DNA of 64,000 bases from Angiostrongylus vasorum (GCA_018806985.1 JADANN010000221.1:983188-1047187); one strand, 5' to 3'; numbered from the stretch's first letter, positions 23,172-33,082 are shown. Made by a program: numbers and translations. Notes: generated from the letters alone by a model not told the origin.

Positions 23172-23524
23172 TGCGAAATTGAGGGCTCTTTCGGGGTCAA
23201 GGGAATGAAGCCCGTTTTTTTACTGTGTTTAGCATTTTTGATACCCACGTATAGCTTGCTGGGCTCCGAACGTGGGGGCTGGGTATACTCATGGGTAGCT
23301 TGCCAGGCTCTCCCAGAGTGGACATGGAGCTTATTTGCTGGAGGCGAGTCCTCACCGCCTTCCATATACTTCCTTGTCAGGCTTTTGGCCGAATTGACTC
23401 GTAGAATACAATCCGCATAGGCGAGAACGCACCCACACACGCATGCATGAATACGCCTAGCAAATACAGTAAGTATGTGCCAAATCGGCGCAGCAGAAAC
23501 AGGGAGTCCATCGCCTGGATCCAC
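23138..23524 (-). pseudogene. RTE 5' reading frame upstream of endonuclease
   Basis: This 128-codon frame, with KYMEGGEDSPPANKLHVHSG and [19 protein letters not shown], resembles the N-terminal extension often annotated before the endonuclease in hookworm RTE copies. The last block continues into the endonuclease frame only after a one-base shift near 23,150. Whether it is translated in active elements is unclear. Confidence 0.55.
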
Positions 23525-23699
23525 CTGCGTCTCAGGGAAGCAAAGGTCGCTTTTGGTCCGCGATTAATCCCCTATCCGCCACCTGGGGACGCGCCAGGTA
23601 GCCTCGCGACTAACCGGCTCGAGATATCTCATATGAGGGAGATCTGTGAGCAATTTGTATATATATGTGTATATATCGTTAATATTAATATTAAAATAG

Positions 23700-23752
23700 G
23701 TATGTATGCATATACACATACACATACACATGCGCATACGCATACATAAATT

Positions 23753-23785
<33 letters not shown>
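23700..23785. repeat. (CATACA)/(TA)n microsatellite
   Basis: CATACA-like hexamers (ATACACATACACATACACAT) pass into about 15 TA units at 23,755-23,785. The repeat lies just beyond the 5' end of the RTE copy. Confidence 0.9.
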
Positions 23786-23788
<3 letters not shown>

Positions 23789-24759
23789 AACTGTGAGTTG
23801 TAGATTGTGAAATAAATGGCCCTGAGTACAACGTTCAGCCCATTCCACCTGTAGGGACACTATAATGCCATAGAGGTTATGACCAGACGACCGTATGGAG
23901 AGTGTAGAGTCCATATTCACTATAGTGGGTGCCACTTTTTTACCGCTCTATGTACACTCGTTCGATAGGTAATCGAAGTCAGATCAAAACGAGAAGAGTA
24001 AGAGCACAAAAACATCTTCTATCCTTAATGATACGTAAAACACTTTGTTTCGAAAAGTCTATTGATCGTAATTTGATTAACAGTTTATCGTTGCTTTGTT
24101 TATTTTAATCGCTATGGCTATTGTAAAGAGTGTGTGGACACACAAATACCAAAATAGACTGAAAACAAACTACAAAATACTTCGAAGTGCCGACAGCAAT
24201 GCATTTTCAATATCGACCATAGACAGCCACAGTGAATAGTCGGATACAGATCACTCACACTTATGGAACGATAGAGGAAATTCTCTTCTATAATCCTGTC
24301 ATGTTCAGAACCTCATGAAACCACGAGTTCTTGAGAAAAGATTTTCTATTGTCAAAAAAACCAGGGAATTCAGCAGCCGACGAAAAATTGCTTATGTTCG
24401 GCTGGGCAGGCCACAAAAAAACGACGTCGCTTCAGAGTGGATTAAAACGTCAGTAGAAAGGCGCGGTAATAGGACTTGGTAACTGCTCTTAAAGAGACTG
24501 TATTGAAGTAGATCGACGAGCTTGTATTCTGTGAGCATCGAGCCACTATAAAGAACTCTTCTGTTTTCATAACGAAAACCTATATCAAGGTGCTGCACTT
24601 TAGCATGCATGAACAGTGGAGGAGTCATTCCTGCACCCTCTTCACTGATGACGTTCTCGTGATGAGTATTCTCCTCAACATAATTTTTTAACCTCTAAGC
24701 GAAATCGTCTAAAAAAATGCTTTTTGCAGATTGCTAATTCTAGAAAATGGCAACTCTCC
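23786..24759. other. Spacer
   Basis: A single minus-strand acceptor (GTTTGTTTTCAG near 24,165) precedes a 17-codon open stretch. There is not enough to call an exon. Nothing else recognised. Confidence 0.35.
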
Positions 24760-24935
24760 CTAAATACCAACTTTCTATTAACATCGGCATTGATTACCAA
24801 TTTCCTGTTTCCTGTTGAGCAGACATGAAGTTGTTGCTCTGGTACTTTTTCACAATGGAGAGCGTTTCAGCGGAATTCCTCCTCTTCAGAGTCTCGAAAG
24901 GTCAAAGTGATCAACAAGCTAGTAACCTAATCACT
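24760..24935 (-). mobile_element. Type A ribozyme-bearing terminal repeat, solo
   Basis: In reverse it matches the Penelope-associated repeat at 34.5-35.2 kb. A ribozyme-like block at 24,857-24,894 reads ACTCTGAAGAGGAGGAATTC then GCTGAAACGCTC, followed by the end region CATGTCTGCTCAACAGG ... GGTAATCAATGCCGATG. The CTGAAGA box is kept, while stem II and the GTC site are altered. Confidence 0.5.
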
Positions 24936-25504
24936 TTCATCATCCTAACAGAAGGAATTTAAAGAATAGATTCTAACCACATTGGGAAACATATTCATAT
25001 TTTAAATTACTAGAGAATACAAATAAACACGCTATTTTCATTATGTCGAGTAAAGTCTGATTTTGACGTTGTTGTACATAAATATTCGAAAAAAAGTTCG
25101 AAACGCATTATGGACTCGAGGAAAGGTATCGAAACGATGGAGCCATCGTACTGTTCAACTTGGCGCAGTGTGTGTGTGCGCCATTGCGTTGGCAGCATGC
25201 TAGTTGAATTCCGGCGACATCGTTCGTTGATGACACTGCATTAACCACCGAGATTTCTGATCTCTGTGATTACCATTCATGCAACACCAACTGAGAACGA
25301 GCTAACTTTTCATTCAGATCCGGTTTGCGAGATGGTGTTAGGTACTCCTCACGGGATTTTCGTTCATTTTGATGACTGCCGTTGAATACAAAGAAGAAAA
25401 TTGTAAAACAGTGTTATTTTGTTCAAATAGAATGTCGTATAACAATGACCGAAAAAAAGAGTACGACAGAAGAACAATAAAAACGAAAAGAAAATGAGTG
25501 AATA
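24936..25504. other. Spacer
   Basis: No gene or repeat family recognised. Confidence 0.4.
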
Positions 25505-25612
25505 CTACTACAATGATATTGAGATATTCGCAAAACTTGGACGCCGGGCCAGATCGAACCACGATTAGCTTTTTCGGGGACTCGCGTATTACTCACTGCA
25601 CAACTTTGAGTG
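25505..25612 (-). mobile_element. SINE family 2 fragment
   Basis: TGATATTGAGATATTCGCAA and GGGCCAGATCGAACCACG (box B reversed) match the family core. Head and tail are missing or unrecognisable. Confidence 0.45.
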
Positions 25613-26499
25613 AATACTGTTTGAGTGCAAGCTGCTACAACTAGAAACTGAAGATCGGATGAAATAAAGATGGTCATGTAGAATTACTAATAAAGCCATT
25701 CATCTAAATTATGACAATATTTTTTAGAGAAAAACAACTGCTTTGCAGTTGTAAGTGGTCGCGGTGACTAGATGCTGGTGCAGGGATACCTTCATAAAAT
25801 TGCTTCATCCGAGAACTCTAGAAAGCCAGGACGAAGCTATGGGTGTAGAATACATAGTATATGCTCGGGAAACAAATGTAGATTATAAATTCATTAAATA
25901 TCATAAAACAGCTTATGGGAAGATCGACACGCAAAAGACGCCGTTCTGGAAATCTCTACACATGCTGTATCGAATCGAACAAATTTCAATCGTCACATGG
26001 AACAGAATGAAAAGAGCTTCATCGTATGAAATGAAAACAAACGCTTAAATAATATTTTTATCAATACAGCCGTAACTATCACGGCTTTACACAACCCTTC
26101 AGTTTTTCTTTTCGCCGTTCGTTGTAACCTGTGCGCATGTGATGAACAACCATGTTGAACACTCTGAATGAATATTATTGTGCTTTGTTAAGGAGTACTG
26201 TAGAGGACAACTTTTTTCCTTCTACAAAAAGAACTATATGTAGCACCTTTGCCATGCGAGTATCATTTCTGCACGTTTTGCTTCGTCTGTCATGTAGCTC
26301 GACAGTGTCTCGTCGACTGTTTCAGCCATGCACACCTACAAACACAGAAAAGAACGGTCGACATTGTAAAGGAAAAGGAACAGAAAAGAATCAGCGAGAT
26401 TTCTATTCCATTTCCTTACCGTATAACTGAAGAAGATTGTAGCCATCAATATTTCAAAGGCAAACAAACAGCTACAATTCAACGAAGCATCCAATATTT
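25613..26499. other. Spacer
   Basis: Overlapping open stretches at 25,755-26,048 and 26,152-26,530 (+) have no family signature or paired splice sites. I see no repeat family here. Confidence 0.35.
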
Positions 26500-26935
26500 C
26501 AAAACCGACTTTCCTTTAACCTCGGTATGACTAATCAATATGTATTCTTTCTTTGATAAGATTACACGAGGTTGATAACACCCAGTGTTTGCCTGCACGT
26601 ACTTGCTATCGTAGCTCAGTATACAGTTTCTGTTGACACCATGAGAAACAGCTGTTGGCTAGAAATGCTGGGAAAATTTTGCTATGGGCTATGGATATAC
26701 CGCTGAAACAGTTCAGTGTAGCAAATCCCAGGGCAGGTTTTCTTTCAACCACAGCATTGATCAATAGTATACTGTTTTACTCGATGAACGAACATGAGGT
26801 TGTTATTACAGGACTTATTACTCCACAATAGCAGATGTTTCAGCAGTTTTGCCCTCCACAGAGCTTGGAGAGGTGAAATTGACCAGCAATCTGCTTAGTC
26901 AAAGATGTTCATAACCTCAGAAGGTAGAATTTAAT
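26500..26935 (-). mobile_element. 3' terminal repeat of a minus-strand Penelope-like element (type A)
   Basis: Reversed, CAAGCTCTGTGGAGGGC and GCTGAAACATCTGC at 26,831-26,865 are a degraded hammerhead-like block. It lies on the 3' side of the Penelope body at 27,170-28,350, at about the spacing seen for the plus-strand copies. The outer end (26,500-26,580) carries GACCGACTTTCCTTTAACCT and ACACGAGGTTGATAAC, shared with 17,600 and 34,535. Confidence 0.5.
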
Positions 26936-27054
26936 ACATGAATTTCCATTCGCATGATAAACAGCTTCTTTTAAAGACTCACTTTGGTTTTACCTTTTAT
27001 TTTCTGCCTTCTATGCTTTTTTATGGCAGGTTATTAAACGAAATACAACAACAA

Positions 27055-27078
27055 GATTGCTGAGATATTTGCAAACCT
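27055..27078 (-). mobile_element. Short SINE family 2 remnant
   Basis: AGATTGCTGAGATATTTGC with the following CAAACCTC is the family's characteristic 3' core in reverse. Nothing else of the SINE is recognisable. Confidence 0.3.
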
Positions 27079-27390
27079 CACTTTGGTCTTTGGACCAGCC
27101 GCACAAAGCCTTGCATGTGCGAGTAATATGCCTGGTGCAGGTCAAAGAATCAGCCTGAGGTCTGGCGTGAGGCCATGCATGATCAGGCATTCCTCCGCGC
27201 GGTGCATTTTGCATTTTTTAGATTTTGAAATTTATCCAGGACGCTTCAAAAGTTTTACGCGCTGAGGTTTTGGATCCCTTTGCTAAGGTAGTGCCTTCCA
27301 CTTCAAAAATATCCATTGTGTCTCTGTGTCTTGTGCTCACCTAGTGGAGTATTTGGTTCAACTTCAAACTCTAATGTATTTGTCCCCGCA

Positions 27391-27671
27391 GGGCGCGTGT
27401 GGCGCAGTGGTTGGAGACGCCACTGCGACACACATGTGGAATCGATCACCGCGCCCATGGCTCACCAAGCCTTCTATTCCCTCCGGGTTCGGCAAATTCG
27501 CACCAGACTTGTCTGGGAGGATAGCAGCACTGGTTCGATACATCGGTAGGCCACCGCGAGTCATTGCAAAGGCCAGATATGCATTCAATCATCACCAACG
27601 GTACTTAATGAAGTCGAATGCATGGCATTATCCCTCAGGGATTGATCAACGCCGAGAGCTTTATCTTTTTT
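27391..27671 (+). mobile_element. SINE family 1, best copy, with target-site duplication
   Basis: The head GGGCGCGTGTGGCGCAGTGG contains a box A identical to the tRNA consensus TGGCNNAGTGG, and a box-B-like GAATCGATCAC follows near 27,439. GGGCGCG at the start is complementary to CGCGCCC seen after box B in sister copies, giving a full acceptor-like stem. The element ends GAGCTTTATCTTTTTTT. It is flanked by the 14-bp repeats TATTTGTCCCCGCA (27,377-27,390) and TATTTGTCCTCGCA (27,672-27,685), one mismatch apart. It sits inside a Penelope-like copy. Confidence 0.85.
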
Positions 27672-27784
27672 TATTTGTCCTCGCATGCTTTCCAAACGTT
27701 TAGCTATAGCGTACGTGAATTCATGCAGTCATCGTCTCCACCGTTAGGGCATATTAAACAATTTTGCTTTGTGAATAGGCGCTC

Positions 27785-28185
27785 GCTCCCAACGGTTTAC
27801 CGCCTCATCGTGGCTGGGAGGTGTTCCTGGGTGTCGGACTGCGATGTACAGCGGGGAGATTCGTCCCGTCGGCAGGGCCTCCCACGCTGAGAAGTAGTCC
27901 GGCGTTTCCATCAGGAAGCCTAGCTAAGAGTAAACCAATACTAGGATCCACCACCGTCTTGGTATCAAAGTCGCATGGTGGTAAATCTCCCTCTGATCCA
28001 CAAGGGCTGCGACTGCCTGTCGTGATGACGACCTGGGGCGGACTTTGACCAGGCTGTCCCTCGGGATTCCAGGGAACCACAATGGCTTAACCAGCAAATC
28101 TCGGATAAATGGTGATTATGCTGGGGCCCGCACAACCAGTGAGGACGGGCCGTTCAAGTGTCAAGTAAGTATCAAGAATAGGCCG
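27785..28185. mobile_element. GC-rich inserted segment of unknown family
   Basis: About 400 bp of clearly higher GC interrupts the Penelope-like copy. It is open on both strands (for example DGNAGLLLSVGGPADGTNLP on the minus strand). Phrases such as TGGCTTAACCAGCAAATCTC suggest the 5' non-coding part of another LINE, but I cannot place it. No tRNA-like head or terminal inverted repeat is visible. Confidence 0.4.
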
Positions 28186-28350
28186 TCACGCAAACGGCTA
28201 TGCACAAGGTGGCGTCTTAGAGTGTCCAATGGTGTTTCAATCACTGTTACCGAATTCTCTAGACTGGTACTTCTTCAGAAACGTTTTATAGCTGCACGTA
28301 CTTCATTGGAAATGAAGGGCAGGATAGATGGGACCTATTTTAGCACTTAT

Positions 28351-28734
28351 TATAGCTCCTATAGCTGCACCTATCTTCTCGTTGGAATTATCGTTTGGGG
28401 TTGAGGTTTCTCCTCTACGCCTATACTGGGAAGCTACAGTTGCGTAGACATTTGAAATTGCTATTTGCCGCGCAGATTTTCAAGGATTCTTCTTCCTTCT
28501 CTCCTCCTGCACACAAACTGGTAGCTATTCAAAACATGTTTCCCACAAGCACCCTTGTGCGTTGTGAGTGAGAGGAGAGATAATGAAGAAGTATGTTTCT
28601 ATTACTTGCCTTTCGGCACAGTTTGGTGATGTAGGTGTTTTCGGATAGGTTAATTTTTAACGCTAAGAAATAGGAAGTAGTTCTTTTTGGTTTTCATCGG
28701 ATGAATCCTGTGTGCTTCGACTTTGCTATGTTAA
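28351..28734. other. Spacer
   Basis: Nothing recognised. Confidence 0.4.
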
Positions 28735-28990
28735 GCATGAGACCCCCAGAAAGCGTAATCGCCGGTTCAAAGCTGGCCTGGGCTGAGTTTTACAAATACA
28801 TCAGCATTACAGTGCATAGCTTTTTTATTTACTGTCTGTTTTCTTCATGGCAAGGCATTATGTGAAGCACAACTGCAGTGATGCTGAAATATTTGCAAAA
28901 CTCTGATCGCGGCCAGATTCGAGTATGCGGTTATCTTTTCGGGGGGCTCACTTGTTACCCACTGCATCAATCAGCCATTCGCTTTGCCTT
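28735..28990. mobile_element. SINE family 2 inverted pair
   Basis: A plus-oriented piece (GTAATCGCCGGTTCAAAGCT with box B, then TACAAATACATCAGCATTAC) meets at about 28,813 a minus-oriented piece (TTTATTTACTGTCTGTTTTC, GATGCTGAAATATTTGCAAA, CAGATTCGAGTATGCGG). This is the second foldback of this family in the window. Confidence 0.55.
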
Positions 28991-29104
28991 CTTCTCAGCA
29001 TTGTTTCACTCCGGCATTATTGTTATCTATTTGATAGATAAGACGGTGAATGTTTTTAAAAAGCTGTTCATTACGCTAACGAAAATATGCTCGTTAACTT
29101 TTGT

Positions 29105-29195
29105 CCGCTGAGCTTATGAAAGTGCCTGGCTTAATAAATTGCATGTCAACTTGACCTTTCCAGATTCCTAAAGTAGCGAAACCGTAACAAGATCG
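29105..29195 (+). mobile_element. Type A terminal-repeat fragment
   Basis: CTTATGAAAGTGCCTGGCTT, then CAACTTGACCTTTCCAG and AGCGAAACCGTAAC, match 35,030-35,110 base for base in large part. The ribozyme-like box is destroyed. Confidence 0.5.
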
Positions 29196-29662
29196 CATAT
29201 TGTGAAATTGTAAGCGCTACAGTAACAATCTGGTGTTTGCTCTTTAAGAAAAAAAGGAGTCGGAAACGAATTACACCTCAATATATTTGGTTTGGATGTT
29301 TTCCTTCCCATAGTGCGCTGCTGCACAAACGGATATCCCAACCGTACAACCAATAGGGAACAAGTGCCGGAACACCTGCACTGCCTCATCCAAAAAGGAT
29401 GCTTGCCATTATTCCTCAGACGAATGTTAACAGTACGTTCGTCTGCCTAGTTAGTTTCAACTACAAGTTGACATGAAAGGACTTGTAACTTTGGAGGAAA
29501 AGATCATGAATGATATGATACTTAAGTAGATATCTTCTAGAGAGCAAGCCTAAATACGTGAAGTCAAGCAACCCTGAAGGTTGTCTCTTAACAAATGCAC
29601 CATGAGCTAAAACAGAACTTTTAAGGAAGACTTTTCCCTCATTACTTCTCACTCGAACTCAC
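29196..29662. other. Spacer or intron
   Basis: If the globin-like gene continues, its GH-helix exon should lie here on the minus strand or beyond. I did not find it. Confidence 0.35.
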
Positions 29663-30170
29663 TAGAAAGATGTCCCAAAAAATTTGAATTGAAACCGCGT
29701 GCGATGAAATCAACGTGTCGAGCTCCCAATTGCTCGCAAGTTGAGCGGACGATGTCATCTTCGAGTTGCATTGTAGTGACCTGGAATTGCTCTTTTTTCT
29801 TCACCATATATGCAAATATGCCAAGTTTTTCACTAAATTCAATAACCTTACGCCAATTTTGCGAATAGATATTTCTCCTCCAACTAATCGCCTTATTCTT
29901 ACCTCATCCAAAATTGAAGATAATCTGGACACTAAGGAGAACAACTGCACGCTTACTCACATCAGTTGGTGAACCGAGGATTTGATGCTACATTATTATG
30001 ATAAAGCAGAAATTCTTATTTCAGCATTTCATGCCTTCTAAAAGTTTCACTATACCGATGTTCTTACCCTTCAAATATCGCTGGAAGAGTGAACTAAGGC
30101 TTGAGGAAAGATTTGGATGGCTAGGAAGATATTTGGAAGATTATTCCTTCTGCTTCATAACGGTAATCGT
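29663..30170 (-). pseudogene. Globin-like gene fragment, probably disrupted
   Basis: The clearest exon, 29,663-29,780, lies between CAATTCCAG and donor GTGAGT. It encodes MQLEDDIVRSTCEQLGARHV and then DFIARGFNSNF, like the F-helix of nematode globins with the proximal His in LGARHV. Upstream on the minus strand, short blocks follow globin order. SRLSSILDE (29,903-29,931, donor GTAAGA) joins it in phase. SPTDVSKRAVVLLSVQ at about 29,935-29,975 looks like an E-helix. HPNLSSSLSSLFQRYLKG (30,068-30,120, donor GTAAGA) looks like the BC corner with CD Phe. YEAEGIIFQI (30,130-30,160) looks like the B-helix. At least two frame changes fall inside these blocks, so it is a pseudogene or contains sequence errors. 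The first part of helix A and the haem-pocket GH exons were not found. Confidence 0.5.
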
Positions 30171-30880
30171 CGCTTGGACAGGCTTTTCAGTGTTGAGCTG
30201 CGATGTACCAAAAAAGCCTTCATTTTTGCACAGCAAATCCACCATATTTGAGGAAGAGTTCATCTTCGTCCATAACCCTACCCAAGAGTAGATATGTGTC
30301 ACAGGTGAACGTGGCAGGTTACCTATTGCTACTTTGTCGACATCAGAACCACAAATAAACATATATGAATTATGGTGCTCACTTTGTTTTCGACGATTGA
30401 ACAGTCTACTAGGAGAAGCAGATGGAGAGTTTACTAGCAACTTCTCAACTTACACAGTAATAAACAGGATTAAAGGTGGTACAGGTGATTTATAGATGTC
30501 TGATTTTGTGTTAATGGAAGGAACAGAATCTGAGATCTATGCTTTCTCTACATAAACATGTCGCAACTTAGAATCACCGTTTTCCCGAGGCTGAGAGCAA
30601 ATTGCTGATTGCCTCTCTTTTAGAAGCGTTCTGCCTCTTACTTCCATCTTATTCGTCATTGTGTTCGTTTTAAAGGACCTCGACATAGGAGCACTTAGAT
30701 TGCACCGATAACCATTATTAACTACGTTAGAAGAGAATGGTTTTTTTATAAAACACGTAAAACCAGTAATTTGCATAAATTTAAAGACCGTGGCAACCCA
30801 AAAAAACCATTCCGAATCCTCCACGAATTGTAACCTTAGATCGTTCTCCAACATGACTACAATATGGCAACAATTTTCAG
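30171..30880. other. Region upstream of the globin-like blocks
   Basis: On the minus strand SPSASPSRLFNRRKQ ends at a GTGAGC donor near 30,382, and might be an N-terminal exon of the globin-like gene. The plus-strand frame at 29,998-30,291 overlaps the globin blocks and is taken as a shadow. The rest shows nothing. Confidence 0.3.
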
Positions 30881-31303
30881 ACTGACCGTTATTTAACTTT
30901 GGTAGTAATAATCAATACCTTTTTAGATTGTCTAATGTTCCAACGTCTTCGTCCCGATTATCCGAGTCGATCGTCCACAGTTGTTCCCCCTTTCTCGATC
31001 TCGATGTGGCGTCTTCGTCGTTTTACCGAGACAGATCTTCTTGATGCGAACACCGCTCGAATGTGGCTAGCGCACCCAGCAGCGCTCTTTTATACAAGAT
31101 GATTGCTGTTGATACGACTAACCGTTGATAATAATTCGTTTTATCCTGCTTGCCACGACGACGAAGACGCTACATTGAGAAGACGAACAACTGTGGGCCA
31201 TCTTATCGGATTATCGACTCTGATGAAGACGAAGACATCGAAACATTAGGCGAATAAATCTATTTACCAACCTCATGTTAGCTTAATAATCCGAGAAGGT
31301 ATT
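30881..31303. mobile_element. Inverted pair of type B ribozyme-bearing elements
   Basis: A minus-oriented copy (30,881-31,100: reversed TTGTATAAAAGAGCGCTG, CATTCGAGCGGTGTTCGC, GAAGACGTTGGAACATTAG) meets a plus-oriented copy. The plus copy carries a core-complete hammerhead-like block at 31,216-31,253 (CTGATGA, then GAAGACATCGAAAC) and the end CCTCATGTTAGCTTAATAAT at 31,271-31,290. The TATAAAAG box near 31,092 on the minus strand could be a promoter. Confidence 0.6.
31216..31253 (+). ncRNA. Hammerhead-like motif, type B
   Basis: The block reads GACT, CTGATGA, A, then GACG with loop AAGA and CATC, then GAAAC, ATT, AGGC. All core bases of CTGANGA and GAAA are present. One stem II pair (C-A) and the C-G pair of the minimal stem III are lost, and one extra A precedes stem II as in all copies here. 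Probably inactive now. Confidence 0.4.
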
Positions 31304-31315
31304 ATATGACAAGTA

Positions 31316-31608
31316 AAAAGGGTAAAGCTCTTGGCGTTGATCAATCCCTGAGGAATACGCCATGCATTCGATTTCATCAAGGATGTTAGAGTTGATTGAA
31401 TGCATATCTGGTCTATACATTCACTCGTGGTGGCCAACCGATGTATCGAGTAGTGCTGCTATCCTTCGAACAGGTCTGATGACAATTAGCTGCATATCAA
31501 CCAATTAGCCGACCGTGGAGGGGTGGAAGGCTAGGTGAGTCTGGGAAGGGTGATGGAACTCGTATTTATTGCAGGGCACCTCTAACCACTGCGCTAGACG
31601 TGCTTCTA
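31316..31608 (-). mobile_element. SINE family 1 with target-site duplication
   Basis: The reverse-oriented copy runs from GCTCTTGGCGTTGATCAATC to the head near CTAACCACTGCGCTAGACG. It is flanked by ATATGACAAGTA (31,304-31,315) and ATATGACAACTA (31,609-31,620), 12 bp with one mismatch. It inserted next to the end of a type B element. Confidence 0.7.
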
Positions 31609-31620
31609 ATATGACAACTA

Positions 31621-32144
31621 TTTTATTTAATTACATCCTTGCTTCATTGCTTTATATGTTAACTAACTGCAAACTAAACTCAAAACCACAACCATGTGAC
31701 TGCTAGAAATGTATAATAAATATTCATCTGGTAAATGCTCTGCTTGATTTCTCCCTTAAAACTCACCGAAGCCGTGCCAATACGTATAATGTTCGACAGA
31801 CCGCAAGAAAATTCTTGTGGTCGGCTGTGTCTCAGTGTCACTGCTGCGAGGACTTTTTAGTAAAAGGATTTAAAGCATACAATTTTTTCGAAGAACGCTG
31901 CGATCGTCTCCCGAGAGTTTCATGAACACCGCATTTTCCTGCGGACTTTCGCCATCTCCGATGCCGAACGCCTTCTGAAACAGGTCATCGTTTAATGTTG
32001 AACTGACCAATAAGCAGTTTATTGTTTTATTGTATATAGCTTTTCTTCTTCATTGCTTAGCATAGATGGCTGCATAAAAGCTATTATGATAACCTGCCAT
32101 TAACATTGTCAATATTTCTTTGAATTAAAAGGCTAAAACGATGT
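31621..32144. other. Spacer
   Basis: Nothing recognised. Confidence 0.4.
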
Positions 32145-32412
32145 TGTTATAAAAATTTCACTCGGGTTAAAGTTTCAGCGTCTTCGTTTTTCCAGAGCAG
32201 CGATGACCGGAATCGATTGTCCACAGAAGTTTCTTCTTGTGATGAAGGACTTCGCAGTCTCGTCGAGTTAAGTCTTCTGGAGTGGAGTGCCACTCGAATG
32301 AAGTACGCACACTTCATTACACTTTCATAGCCAGTCAATATTTCTTATTCCGACAGTTATTGAACCTCGGAATTAATAATCAGTGCCTTCTTTGATTATT
32401 AAACTATCACGA
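32145..32412 (-). mobile_element. Type B element, old copy
   Basis: Reversed, CATTCGAGTGGCACTCCACT and CTGTGGACAATCGATTCCGG precede a mutated ribozyme-like block (GCTCTGGAAAAACGAAGACG, CTGAAACTTTAACC). The following 32,350-32,412 resembles the end module of the same family. Confidence 0.5.
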
Positions 32413-32414
32413 AG

Positions 32415-32597
32415 GAAGCGCATGGTGTGGTGGTAAACGCGTTAGCTCCACGAAAAGGTAATGGCGCGTTCGCTCACCATCGCAGACCCCTGCGGTCCGG
32501 AGTTTTGCAAATATCTCAGCATCATTGTGGTTGTATCTCGTATAATCCACCCTGCTGTGAAAAAATTGCAATAGGCAGTAAATAAAAAAAGTTAACA
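32415..32597 (+). mobile_element. SINE family 2 copy
   Basis: GCATGGTGTGGTGGTAAACG (box A region), CGCGTTCGCTCACC, CGGAGTTTTGCAAATATCTC, AGCATCATTGTGGTTGTATC and the tail GGCAGTAAATAAAAAAAG. The lead region is absent, so it is 5'-truncated. Confidence 0.65.
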
Positions 32598-32604
32598 TTG
32601 TAAC

Positions 32605-32725
32605 ACGAAGTTGATAAAAAGGTTTATTCGGCTAACGTTTCGATATCTTCGTCTCCGACTGTGAAGAAAATGAAGACGTAAGAATGTTAGCCGAATAAAT
32701 CTCTATCAAATTCGTGCTAGCTTAT
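32605..32725. repeat. Palindromic foldback of two type B ends
   Basis: ACACGAAGTTGATAAAAAGG then TTATTCGGCTAACG on one side mirrors TTAGCCGAATAAATC and CTATCAAATTCGTG on the other around about 32,668. The arms of about 45 bp, with ribozyme-like motifs facing outward, would form a hairpin. Confidence 0.6.
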
Positions 32726-33082
32726 TAATCCAAGAAGATAGTGACTTTTATAACTTTTATAACAACCTCGTATTAACTTAGTAATGCACGAAAGTACTAA
32801 ATACTCAAACGGAGGCTAAATGAAAGCTGATTTCTAAAAATATCACTAGACCACTTAGGTCACGAGCATTTCCATTACTTGGTTTTGGACCGCTGTGGTT
32901 CATACAGTACCTTTATGGAGTTGCTTCGTGCAGCTGAGGCGTTCCAGACAATTTGGAAGAGATGCGGTTGCTGTTCCAGCAACCTAAAAAACCAGTCTTT
33001 GTTAATGTCTCCTTAGTTTTTATGGGTAGTATTAGCTGTTTAGTTACCAATTCTATTAGTAGTAATATCAAATTATTATAGT
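32726..33082. other. Spacer
   Basis: Nothing recognised. Confidence 0.4.

Larger units (their letters stand above)
20255..23640 (-). mobile_element. Near full-length RTE-clade non-LTR retrotransposon
   Basis: This 3.4-kb minus-strand element has a GC-rich 5' region (23,530-23,640), an APE-type endonuclease, a reverse transcriptase and a C-terminal region. It ends at 20,255 in short TGAYA-type units (GGTGATACAGATGACGGG), as RTE elements do in place of poly(A). Length and order match intact RTE elements of strongylid nematodes. The endonuclease is open across 376 codons. From about 22,041 down to 21,611 and again after 21,000 the frame shifts several times, so the copy cannot make a full protein. 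It is younger than the Penelope-like copies. An AT microsatellite abuts its 5' end. Confidence 0.85.
27170..28350 (-). pseudogene. Penelope-like element, GIY-YIG part, split by two insertions
   Basis: On the minus strand, from high to low coordinates, three pieces match the Penelope copy at 43-44.5 kb. At 28,190-28,340 lies the region before the CX2C linker (LRRQ-type, read best by nucleotide similarity to 44,090-44,190). At 27,688-27,785 is the GIY-YIG core region corresponding to 44,200-44,290. At 27,195-27,380 is the C-terminal helix, where the reverse of FLDFEIYPGRFKSFTR pairs with the KTLEAFWI-type block. The pieces are separated by a SINE 1 (27,391-27,671) and by a GC-rich segment (27,785-28,185). 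The frames are broken throughout. Confidence 0.6.

Noticed and set aside
27316..27703. Overlapping ORFs of 74-125 codons
   Set aside because: They are translations of a SINE family 1 copy and its target site.
29998..30291. A plus-strand 97-codon frame after a TTATTTCAG acceptor
   Set aside because: It lies opposite minus-strand blocks that follow globin order, with two good GTAAGA donors. The plus frame has no family match.
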